Assembly: GCA_905397405.1 (NCBI GenBank)
Contig: CAJPVJ010000467.1
Location: 1 to 22,978 of the forward strand
DNA length: 22,978 nucleotides
Source: Oppiella nova
Lineage: Eukaryota > Arthropoda > Arachnida > Sarcoptiformes > Oppiidae
Direction: 5' to 3'
In this document: piece by piece, positions 10,503-20,525 of the stretch
How the letters are laid out: each line of letters opens with the position of its first letter
How positions within the stretch are numbered: position 1 is the stretch's first letter
The notes under the pieces: generated by a model
What the model was told of the DNA's origin: nothing
What the model saw: only the letters and a program-made list of their open reading frames with translations
The model's database searches: none
Translations under genes and position numbers: made by a program

Positions 10503-11185
10503 TGCAGACAATGGCAACACTCATTGAGCAGGTTGTGACGGAAGTTACTGTGGTTTTCACTGCTTGAAATATTAGCCAGGGATTTACTGTTGAGAAACTA
10601 GTGTTTGAATAGTGAGCAAAGGAATATTAACTAAGTAACTAACGTTTGTGATTTGCACTGAAATCATAGAAAAAGCAATTGATTTGAATGAATATATTGG
10701 ACCTGAAAGTGAAAAAACATTGCATTGATTGAAGAAAATGTTGTGTGAATTACAGTCAACACACAAATGTATGTGAAATGTATGTGAAGTGTATTGTAAG
10801 CCGTAATACATGAACGCAATTGCAATGACGTAAACATTGGGAACATTGACTCACTTTTGCATTTAATTTTCAGTATATTTTGAATGAATTGAAAGCAAAA
10901 CAAAACAAATAAATAACAATTGAATTAAATTACTGTGATTTCAGTGTTTATATGAATTTCATTTGATTTCAATATGAATTCATTTGATTTAATAAACAAT
11001 TTGTGTGAAAATGTTTGATAAAAATATAATAATTTAATTAATTTATAAATAGATTTTATTTCATTACATGTAATTGTAATATAATTATACATTAAGTCAT
11101 ACATTAATATAAACCCAATTTGAGTGCAATATATGCTTTGCTTTCCAACTCATTACCAATTAGTGGCCAAACAGTGATCGTCTCG
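10503..11185. other. Non-coding divergent interval between PEBP and ZRANB1 genes
   Basis: I see no gene. The sequence is AT-rich, especially 10900-11100, with short TGAATT/TTTGAAT-type words. It presumably holds the promoters of the leftward PEBP gene and the rightward ZRANB1 gene. No clear core promoter element can be singled out. Confidence 0.4.
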
Positions 11186-11280
11186 AGTGGTGAAGTACTC
11201 GAAGAAGTGGAAGTAGTGGTGAAGTACTCGAAGAAGTGGAAGTAGTGGTGAAGTACTCGAAGAAGTGGAAGTAGTGGTGA
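11186..11280. repeat. 29-bp minisatellite, about 3.3 copies, in the ZRANB1 5' UTR
   Basis: Three exact copies of a purine-rich 29-bp unit occupy 11189-11217, 11218-11246 and 11247-11275, with partial copies at both ends. The array stops just before the ZRANB1 start codon at 11284. It contains no ATG on the plus strand. An in-frame TGA at 11278-11280 closes the reading frame just ahead of the start, so the array is untranslated. Confidence 0.9.
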
Positions 11281-11283
11281 GTG

Positions 11284-13653
11284 ATGGCCGATCTGGAGAG
11301 GAAGTGGTGTTGCAATCGTTGCACTTATCATAACTACTCGAAGGCAAACAAGTGTACCATGTGTTCAGCCTTAAGACAATCAGCCATTCAGCTCATCATT
11401 GATGATAATTGCCATCAAAATCCATCGCAAGATATCTATAAAGTGTGTAATGATGTCATTGTCTTTGTTATGATGATACTAATGAGTGGTAATTGTTTGA
11501 CAGATGTCTTCACTTCAGGACTCGATGTGTGATAACAACCAGAAGTCTTCGGCGAAGAATGAGACGAACATGAAGTGGTGGTGCGATGTCTGCACTTTCC
11601 TCAATCACCACAAATCACTCAAATGTGTCCAATGCTTGACTCCACGCAAGACTCGCAATACAAGTCCTAAACCTGAATCTGATTCAAAACAAATGGCTTC
11701 TAATGAAGAGCTATCGAGTGGCCATTCACTCGATGACACAAATCACTCAAATGTGTCCAATGCTTGACTCCACGCAAGACTCGCAATACAAGTCCTAAAC
11801 CTGAATCTGATTCAAAACAAATGGCTTCTAATGAAGAGCTATCGAGTGGCCATTCACTCGATGGACAGCCAATTGGTTCGGCTAATAGTAATACTATATC
11901 TTCTGACAGCTATTGTAATGACAAGAATAAGCACAAGAAGTACTCGAGTATTGGAGTGGTTCGTGGGTTCAAGTGGTCGTGCAGTGCCTGTACTTATGAT
12001 AATTGGAACGCTTCCAAGAAATGTGTTCTTTGTCTGACCCCAAGAAAAAATGCTACAAATTGTGGCGAAAGACCGCAAACAATCACTTCAACCGATTCAG
12101 TACTTGACACGCATTCACGTGACGATAAGCGCAGAGACAGTCCTTTGCCTCCAATGCCAGCCATTGCTGCTAATGAGTGCTCTAATGATTACAATAATAT
12201 CATTAATAATAAGATTAATGAGAACTTAAGTGATATCTCGTCGACAACTAATGATTATATCGATGAGAGAAGTGCTCAAAGATGTGAACAGCTCTATGAC
12301 TTAGACCTGCTTATAGGTGAGAGTTCACGTCCAGTGGCCAAACGGGTGCCGTCGGATGTGAGCCGTTATTTGGCGGCAGAGATCAGACGACTGTTCGCGA
12401 GTGGACTCAAACAACGGAAGGGAGAGTTTGGCTGTTATTTCGTCACTGAATTCGTAACATTCGCTTTGCCTCAAGAGATCGAAGACTTATCGCCACCTAT
12501 TCAGCAAAGACTCTTCGATGAGTACTTAGACCGCGACGTCCAGAAAGGTATGTCTCCATTGCATTCATTTGCTTACAATTCTTGAGATTCCCATTGATTT
12601 GATAGAACTGGAAGACGAGTCACCGATTATTAACTGGAGTTTAGAGCTCACGGAACGCTTGGGTTCGCGTCTGTAAGTGATGAATGAATTATAATTATTT
12701 TGAATTAGTTTTTCAATTTTGTTTTAATACTTGTTTTTCTAATTATATAAATGTTGCCATTATTTCCTTATTACCCATTATTTGCGATTCAATTGAACCG
12801 ATTTGTGTACAGATATGCCCTTTGGAACCGTTCAACCGGTGATTGTCTGTTGGATTCAGTACTTCAGGCGACGTTCGGTATATTCGACAGAGAGAACAGT
12901 ATGAGGAAGGCTTTGGGCGACTCTCTGAGTGAAGGATCTTCTCTTCTGTTCCCGCGATTCAAAGAAGCGGAAACACTTCAGGCGAATCTCTTGCACTTCA
13001 CTCTCGATGACGATCAGTGGCGCGAAGACTGGGCTGTCATCCTTTCATTGGCATCACAACCGGGACAAAGTCTGGAACAGATCCATATCTTCACGTTAGC
13101 GCATATACTTCGGCGTCCAATCATTGTGTACGCCATTCGTATAGTGAAGAGTTTTAGAGGCGATTCTTTGGGTTACGCCGGATATGAAGGCATATATTTG
13201 CCACTTCTCTGGGAATCGAGTTTCTGTTGGAAATCTCCGATAGCTTTGGGTTACACGAGGGGACACTTCTCAGCTCTGGTGCCCATAGAGCCCGTGCCCT
13301 CAGACGAACAGATCGGCGCCGGCGCTAACTTTAGATCTAATGATGACAATGAAGTGATATATTTACCATTAGTTACATCAGAGCACCAGTTATTGCCGCT
13401 TCACTTCTTGGGCCACAACGAGTTGGGCAGAGAGGAGGACATAATCAGGCAGTGGTTGGACTGTTGTGTCACAACGGGTGGTATATTAGCCGCTAAACAA
13501 AAGATTCCACGAAAGCCTCTATTGGTGGCGCAGATGATGGACGAGTGGCTCGACTTTTACAGAAATCTTCCGCAGCCCTCCATCTCTACGGCTGACCGGA
13601 TGTCCATCAAAACTAATGACTTCTCCAGTGATGACTCCGATCAAGAGATCTGA
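11284..13653 (+). CDS. ZRANB1: ZRANB1/Trabid-type OTU deubiquitinase, 4 exons, frame broken by an exact tandem repeat
   Basis: Trabid cleaves K29/K33/K63-linked ubiquitin chains and acts in Wnt and innate immune signalling (family knowledge). Exons: 11284-11442, 11504-12547, 12606-12672, 12813-13653. Three RanBP2/NZF fingers are visible: KWCCNRCTYHN in exon 1, then KWWCDVCTFLNHH and KWSCSACTYDNW in exon 2, each closed by a CxxC. An ankyrin-like ubiquitin-binding region follows (RYLAAEIRRLFASG, GCYFVTEFVTFALP). The OTU domain has the catalytic Cys in TGDCLLDSVLQATFG (codon 12844), LAHILRRPIIVYA, FCWKSPIALGY and the catalytic His in TRGHFSALV (codon 13264). As given, the second copy of a 127-bp repeat (128-bp offset) shifts the frame, with a stop at 11765-11767. 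Without one copy the exons total 1983 nt, a 660-residue protein, against 708 in human. The in-frame TGA just upstream fixes the start. Everything downstream looks constrained, so I favour an assembly error or recent allele over a pseudogene. Confidence 0.88.
11609..11735. repeat. 127-bp direct repeat in ZRANB1 exon 2, copy 1
   Basis: This is identical base for base to 11737-11863, separated from it by the single base A at 11736. The unit covers the end of the second NZF finger and part of the following linker. It contains no AG|GT site at which splicing could remove exactly one copy. Confidence 0.98.
11737..11863. repeat. 127-bp direct repeat in ZRANB1 exon 2, copy 2
   Basis: This is the second identical copy of 11609-11735. 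The offset of 128 bp is not a multiple of three, so the linker reads correctly in copy 1 up to GHSLD, hits a stop in copy 2, and the correct downstream frame resumes from copy 2. Confidence 0.98.
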
Positions 13654-14181
13654 TTGTGATATCCGTCCACACAATCAATGAGTACTTTTAGTGTAAATTT
13701 TCAAATAATAGAAAATTTCAAATGTTATTAATTGAACACTATTTTAGTTGGATTTCATCGAAAAATATACACAATTTTATTGGTTTAAAATTATAAATAA
13801 AAGTATTGAATATATTATATAATAGTATATTATATTATAGTGTGTTTACAATATATTATATTAGTTTATCTAATCATCAATGTTATTCTTCTCATAAATA
13901 AACTTTAAATCATTATATTTCTAAACACAGTATTAAATAATTTCATTATAAAAAACATTTCCAACTTTGAAATAGAGGTACCGTTGCCATTGAGTTGACT
14001 TACTAATTAATTGCCGCAAATTCAACCAAATAAATCATTAATCGCTAAGTATTGTGAACTATAAATCTAACTGTAATTAGAGATCGACTAGAATTTGATA
14101 TCACGAAAGGCTTCAACAGATTCAATGGATTCTCTGGGGTTCACAACAAATGGAAGTTTCAGCAAATCATCAAAACTTAAT
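13654..14181. other. AT-rich convergent intergenic region (3' ends of ZRANB1 and MGAT2)
   Basis: No gene is visible. AATAAA at 13796-13801, about 145 nt after the ZRANB1 stop, is a likely poly(A) signal. The stretch 13790-13870 is mostly TATATTA-type low-complexity sequence. Confidence 0.5.
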
Positions 14182-15867
14182 TTAACCAAAAGAGTGATTA
14201 GTTTGGTTGAGACATAGCTCGTGGTCGCGGGGGTCAGCCCACCCTCCATTGGGTTTAGGCATTCGAAAAGCTTTTTGAGGCCTTTTATGTAAAGCCATAC
14301 GTTTGGGAAAGAGATAGTTTTTCGAGGACTCGAATGTATCTCTAATTGTTTGTATAATCTCTTTATTATTGCAGCGTTTAGTCTTGTGGTGGAGTCCACA
14401 CTCGCCCGTGTGATACACTCTAATGGTTGTGCACATTATCATTCAGTAATTATCTTTCTATAATTAAACAGTAATTTGAATATAAACCTTGGAGTGGACA
14501 CAACAAGTGTATAAAGTGGTGATTTGAGACAATTTTCGCTAACATATTGCAAACTCCAGTCCCTGAATAAAGAGAACCAGGATATTGTTATTTGCACATA
14601 ATCTTGTCAAAGGTTGGACTGTAAATACCAATTGTAGTCATCATAAGTGCAGAAACTTTGAGCGCAGTCTTTGATTTGGTGCCAAATATTGCTTTAAAAT
14701 GACATTCATTAAAGAAATCTCAATAATTTGAACATAAAGTCTAGCGAATGTTTAGCTACCGGTTGATGATAAATGCCATATTATGTCGACTAGAGATCCA
14801 TTGACTCCTTTCTATGAGATGACCATTTTGGACAAAATCCACTGAACGGGTATATGAGCCCAAAGTGATGATTTCATTGCTACAATCGATTCAAACAAAA
14901 TCATTTGCAATAGTATTGGCATTGAATCCAAATGAGACTCAACTCATTGCGAAATTGTTTGATGAGTTTCCAGACGTGGAGAGCGTCTGGCGATAAGTAG
15001 TGATCCTCTTCGATGAACATGAAGTCTCCGGAATGGCTTCGCGTCATCTCGAGGGCCGACATAACGGCGTTAATCTTCCACCAGAAGTGGTGTTTGGTTT
15101 GAGTGTATTTGGCTTCTCGGAAGTGACCGTAAGAGTCGGCATTCAATCGGTTTCTGCAGCCAATTCTTTGGGCCCTTTCAGTCCATTCATACCAAACATG
15201 TCATAAGCAATCAATTGATCACAACTACTCTTAACTGACTCTTTTATGGACAGATCCCGCGGACAGTCATCGACCGAATCGCCCGGAAATGAGTTGGGAT
15301 TCAATTGCAATGATTTCGGATAAAAGATTTGCATTGTCTTAGAGGACATCCAATGAAATATGTCAGAAATATAGTGAAACGATATGAGAAGTCTTCACTT
15401 ACTTTGCAAAACTTGATAGAAGTAACCATTGAATTGATTTGTGGATCAAAGACATCGTGACTGAAGACAAGCAATACTTCGTGAATGTCTTGAGTTTGTT
15501 GTAAGGATTGAATCAAAGCCGACAAATACTCGACTCTATTGTGGACTTGAATTAAAATAACCAAATGGTTGTCCAAAAGTGGACCAAATGTGTGATAATT
15601 GTGTACTTCTTGTCGTGTATTCAATGAATCGATTCTGTCTTTTAAGTCCTTAATTGAAATCCGTGTCAAACCTAATGAAGAAGATTCAGAAGAGTTTGAG
15701 ATCTCTTTGCTTGCAATCGGTTTACTCTTTTGGTAACTATTTTCGGAAAGATTAGAGATTTTGAAGTGAAACCAAACAAAAGTCAAAACAATTAGCAATA
15801 AAATTGCTTTCAAAGCAAACACTAGTTTTTGATTGAATTTAAAACTCATTTCGCATTCATTTGCCAC
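14182..15867 (-). CDS. MGAT2: Alpha-1,6-mannosyl-glycoprotein 2-beta-N-acetylglucosaminyltransferase (GnT-II), 7 exons
   Basis: This Golgi enzyme adds GlcNAc to the alpha-1,6 mannose arm, committing N-glycans to the complex type (family knowledge). Exons from the 5' end: 15867-15403, 15337-15198, 15153-14944, 14879-14760, 14691-14629, 14562-14488, 14419-14182. Phases fit, giving 436 residues (human 447). It is a type II membrane protein: a short basic N-terminus, an anchor (LVFALKAILLLIVLTFVWF), a Ser-rich stem, then the catalytic domain. Family motifs include VQVHNRVEYLSALI, LLVFSHDVFDPQIN, GHFREAKYTQTKHHFWWK, the metal-site region FIEEDHYLSPD, LGSYTRS, CTYDDYNWDW, YHTGECGLHHK and the C-terminal NGGWADPRDHELC. 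A second in-frame Met (15849) could also serve as start. Most introns are 64-68 nt, but intron 2 as modelled is only 44 nt with a GTTTGG donor and is the least certain junction. MGAT2 lies head-to-head with METTL2. Confidence 0.95.
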
Positions 15868-16067
15868 TCATTTGAGACTAACTTTGAAAACACGTAAACG
15901 TTTTGTTTGTTTTGACAAAACATATGATTCACTGCACTCTCACTCTCACCGCTGTCTCTGACACTGCTTTGTATACAACTCGTGATAAACACGTGTTTGG
16001 AGTCAAACACATCAACAATACATTTAAATCATTGAATTGCAGTCCATTTGACACAACTATTGACCAA
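15868..16067. promoter_or_regulatory. Putative bidirectional promoter of MGAT2 and METTL2
   Basis: Only 200 bp separate the two divergent start codons, so the genes probably share a promoter. A perfect 12-bp palindrome, AAACACGTGTTT (15987-15998), has the E-box CACGTG at its centre. A second ACGT-containing element lies at about 15890-15900. No TATA box is obvious. An in-frame upstream ATG for METTL2 at 15924 lies inside this interval. Confidence 0.45.
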
Positions 16068-17202
16068 ATGTCTGAAAGTGATCCCAAGAGTGACCCCAAG
16101 AGTGACAAAAGGACTCAATTCGGCAGTAGATATCTGACAGACGAGAGCAATGTCTTCCAACACAACGCGTGGTAATGGATTCAATGCAGTCATGTCTTGA
16201 GCTATGATTTAAATATGAATAATACTTGTGTTTAGGGATGACGTGGAATGGGATGAGACATTCAAAGAGACCATTGAAGCCAAAGTGATGGAGAACTCAG
16301 TGAAGAGGGTGTCAGACGAAAGAGTGGATCATTTGGACAAAAACGCGAATATATTTTGGGATCAGTTTTACGACAAACACGAGAATAAGTTCTTTAAGGA
16401 CAGGCACTGGTTGTTGACTGAATTCCCGGAACTCAACACCACTGCCAAGTCATCCCAAGAGAGTGATAGTGAGGCGATAGAGTGGCCAACAGTTAATATT
16501 CTTGAGTTGGGATGTGGTGTCGGGAATACAGTGTTTCCGGTCCTCCAAATCAATTCGTTAGTATTGGTGTTGACTGTGAGTTATGTTTGTATTAATTGTG
16601 ACCACATTTGCATCATATCATAGAAACCCAAATCTAATGATATATTGCTGTGACTTCTCGTCGACTGCCATATCATTAGTGAAAGGAAATGCATTATACG
16701 ATCAAAAGAGATGCAATGCTTTCACTCTTGACATAACTGGCGAGGACTGGACGGTTCCCTTCCCTAAATGCAGTCTAAATGTGGTGACAATGATCTTCGT
16801 TCTCTCGGCTATAGATCCCAATCGGTTTGTGTCCAACAATTGTCTTATTCTTTAAATGCAATCCATATCTAAATCTGTGTTTACTATAAAAGTATGCAAA
16901 ACGTAATCAACAAAATCGGAGAGTATCTGAAAGTGGGCGGACTGTTGCTGTTCCGAGACTATGGTCGCTATGACATGACTCAAGTGAGGTTCAAAGCGGG
17001 TCATTGTCTTAAAGACAATTTCTATGTTCGCGGCGACGGAACCAGAGCTTACTTCTTCACTCAAGAGGAGATCGACTCCATGTTGACGAGCGCTGGACTC
17101 AAGAAGTTATTCTTACGTTCAGACAAACGTCTTCAAGTGAATCGCGCCAAACAGGTCCGCATGTATAGGGTGTGGATTCAGGCCAAGTATTGCAAACAAT
17201 GA
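16068..17202 (+). CDS. METTL2: METTL2-type tRNA N3-methylcytidine methyltransferase, 4 exons
   Basis: METTL2 enzymes make 3-methylcytidine at position 32 of tRNA-Thr and tRNA-Arg using S-adenosylmethionine (family knowledge). Exons 16068-16171, 16236-16556, 16624-16824 and 16893-17202 join in phase, giving 311 residues; introns are 64-68 nt. Motifs: [19 protein letters not shown] across the first junction, [22 protein letters not shown]-binding motif [74 protein letters not shown] and the C-terminal [13 protein letters not shown]. The C-terminal motifs match METTL2/METTL8 better than METTL6. It lacks the long linker before motif I that human METTL2 has. The chosen Met sits 16 residues before the conserved QFG. 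An in-frame ATG at 15924 would add 48 residues. AATAAA follows at 17232. Confidence 0.93.
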
Positions 17203-17832
17203 CCACTCATTACAGTGGTTATAGGGATTGTAATAAATGTACAAAATTAAGATTTCAGTCAAAATTTATTGGAAATAATAATAAATTTATAGCTAATAGT
17301 AAATGAATTGCTTATAAAAAAAGCTGCGCTTCAAGAGAGGGCTGCCTTTATTGTCACCTAATCTTAATTTATATATTATATTAACTCATATATTAATACA
17401 AAAAATATATATTAATAGAACTGTAAATATTTGTCTGTTTTGTATAAATATTTTTTAAAAAGACTGACGACTAGAATGTGAACAAAACTAGTGAAACAAA
17501 TAAATGATAATAAAAATCTAATAATAAATATCCCTTTCTTTAAATATTTAAATATATATTAAAGTATTGATCACTCGATCGACTCAACCATTCATTGCAT
17601 CGAAAGTGTTTTTGAACTAAATTTAAATCTCATGATTAAAGTCAGCGAATAGTCAATTGCAAAGTAAACCAAAACTAAATTAACAACAAATATATCGATA
17701 ATTTATGGAACTGTCGTTAGGATTAAGTCGAAAAGTCGAATATAGTTGCCATACATTGCCATCAAAACAACCAGTAATTCGAATCCATTATCAAAAAAGT
17801 TTGAATTATATGAAAATTATTTGTCGATTAAG
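17203..17832. other. AT-rich convergent intergenic region (3' ends of METTL2 and abLIM genes)
   Basis: No coding signal. AATAAA at 17232-17237, 30 nt after the METTL2 stop, is its likely poly(A) signal. The stretch 17360-17560 is very AT-rich, with ATATAT and TAATAA runs. The rest presumably contains the abLIM 3' UTR on the minus strand. Confidence 0.5.
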
Positions 17833-20489
17833 TTAAAAGAGTTTAACTCTTCGTTTCATTTCATTTCTTTTCCATTCAGGCATTCGATAGAAATCTATTC
17901 GATTCATATGAAAGAGTTGCTCGAACTCGGAGTTCTGCAGATGTCTCTCCAAATGGCACCGATCCACGTCTACCACACATGACAATCAAGTATTAATTGT
18001 TTGCATTGAATACACGCCAAAAGAGACAAACCTGGAGGCAGTCTATAGTTGTGGGTCACCAGGAGATGGTAGGGGTACTGACGCGGGGGTTCGTTAGAGT
18101 GTAAGTGAAAGTTAACGTTAGGCATAGATCGGCGTAAATGCGGTGAATATGAGGCGTATCGGTAGCCACCGAAGCCATCGGAAAAGGGTGTCGTCCGGAA
18201 GGTCCCACTAATCGAATGGTTCTGTTTGAGAGACAACTGTTTGAGTATGACTTCAAAGCAAAGTCACGACATGTCTTACAATGTAATTCCGGCCGCTTTT
18301 GTCGTGTTGTTCAGAAAGCATTGAAACTGCAGTAATGCATAAATAATATACACTAAGTATTGTTCGCATAAAAGGCATTCCTTAGTGACTTACTATCAGA
18401 CTTTCCACTACTGAACTCAATGCTCTGAGTCTTCTCAATCATTCTGTCAGTAAATGGAGAACCACTTCCCTTTGGATTCAACATTAAATGAAACATTAAT
18501 TTTAAACAATTTGTGATGACATACAAGTGATAATACAGTCAAACATCACTCACATTCATATGGCTGTCACGGGGCGGTAGAGTTGAAGACTTGTGCTGCA
18601 AATAGCCGGGTCGCGGCACATTCCGGAGCGAAGATATAACTGAAACACAATTTAACAATAAAACACCAGTCAATGGAAACAATGATCAATACCGTTATAA
18701 TTAATGGGAGAGATATATGGTCTGCCAATATATGAACTCCTGAACGCCGACCCCCTATCGATCTCATCGTCTTCCCAAGGCTTGGGGCGATCCATATCAC
18801 GAGAAGGGGCTGATGTTGTAACCAATAGTATGTCATTACAACAGTTACAAGTGAGTGACAAATCAAATAAGACATACAGGCATTGACAGGGTTTTCATAT
18901 CGTAGTCGCGCCGGTAGTTCAGTTTTGGCAGAAGGCGTTCGCGAAGCTTTTCTGGGGTCGATGTGAGACTTCTTCCAAGCCATCAGTTTCTCTCTTTCGT
19001 GAACTGTCTTAAGAAACACTTTTCCAATTCCGGTGGCGATCTTCGAGAGTTCCTTTTCCTCTTTCTTAAGCTGTGGATCACCATTGGTTTGGTCCAACTC
19101 ATCCTCAAACTCACCCTCTTGTATGTCAGCATCTCTCGAGTTGCCACTGTATCTCCGTATGCGCTCGGGATCCGTATACGGGAACTAATATTATACCACA
19201 TATTATAGCAATTGTATACAAAATGTATTATTTATTGAAATACCGGTGGGGCGGGAAAGTCGTCCCTTTCGATTCTGGGAATATCGCTGGGTTTGGGCTT
19301 TTGGGCGCCGGGATAGTGGGCTAATTCGATTGGCTCTTCATTGTTCATGGCTGGAGATTTGGGTCGGGGCTGACCCGTCTGCAAGTTATCAACTAATGCT
19401 TGCATCCCTTGTTTTGGCAAAGATTTCGTGTACACCCGACGCCTCCCAAAGCTTTCAGGGGGTCTATGAAATTGAGGCGATTTGGGAGGTCTTGGCTCCA
19501 GAGGTCGTTTCAGATAACCCTGAGTCGGCTCTGCAGCCAAATAGCTATAAGTGTAAACTCGACTCAAGTCATTAAACATGGATTCCTTGTCAGCAATTAG
19601 TGTAGGACTTGAACGACCCAACTGTCCAAAAGGAAATACAAATACAATCAATGATTTGGTAAAACACTTATTATTTTGTAACAAATGTTAAAACAAACGG
19701 ATATAAAATGACAAGAAAGCAACGACTGACCTGTTTGTGGACTGAGTCGTAAGGACTGACAGACCGCGATAATGAACTCGAAAGGCTCGGGGAATAGGTT
19801 TGTGGGTAATACTTAACATATCAAACACAATCCAAACAAAAACCATTTCATGCAATGTTTCAAACAATAAATAATTTCAAACGTAAAATTAGTTAATAAT
19901 TCGTGCGAAAAAGGTTTCATTTCAATAATACGTTACAACTCTTATTCATGTTTTATCGTATGTCTGTAATTCATTATACCGTATATTGATTTAGATTTTT
20001 AAATTAATGGTAAAATTATTGCGACAATACAAGTGTTAGCAACAAATACTTAATACCAAAATTCAATTTACGGTATATTTAAATACTGCTTTACACATTC
20101 AACTATGGATAAGAGTTATAAACCTTTCAAATAGTATAAAAGATTGTTAATACCTGTCCATCGAGAGGACCGTCCACTTCCATCTTGCCATCAGGTCCTG
20201 GTCCGCACCGGGGGTGCCATATGGCCCCGCCCTGCATAAACATTTCCTCTCCGTCCCCGAAAGTATCGCCACATTTAGTACATCTGTTATGTATTGTTTG
20301 TATTGATATTTAATAAATTAATCCATTTCTGTAATAACAATAACAGCCAAAGACATACCGCGCACACGTCGGGTGGAAGTGGTTCTCTCCCGCCTGAAGT
20401 ACTTTACCAGTAATATATCGCTCGCAGTGATTACATTTGATCCCAAAGAGTTTCTATCATTTGTAAAATTTACATTAATTATAAATTCT

Positions 20490-20525
<36 letters not shown>

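Noticed and set aside
11186-11280. CRISPR-like array
   Set aside because: The 29-bp units are contiguous with no spacers, and the setting is a eukaryotic 5' UTR. It is a minisatellite.
11284-13653. ZRANB1 as a pseudogene
   Set aside because: The only defect is one exact repeat copy; splice sites, zinc fingers and catalytic residues are all intact, and the same 127-bp geometry occurs in the neighbouring gene. An assembly error is more likely.
14088-14399. 103-residue minus-strand reading frame overlapping the last MGAT2 exon
   Set aside because: It is a shadow in another frame of the conserved GnT-II C-terminus and has no recognisable motif.
19976-20080. Recurring CGGTATATT-type word (about 19980, 20070, 22670) as a dispersed element
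   Set aside because: The shared part is only about 10 bases and the flanks do not align, so chance in AT-rich DNA is sufficient.
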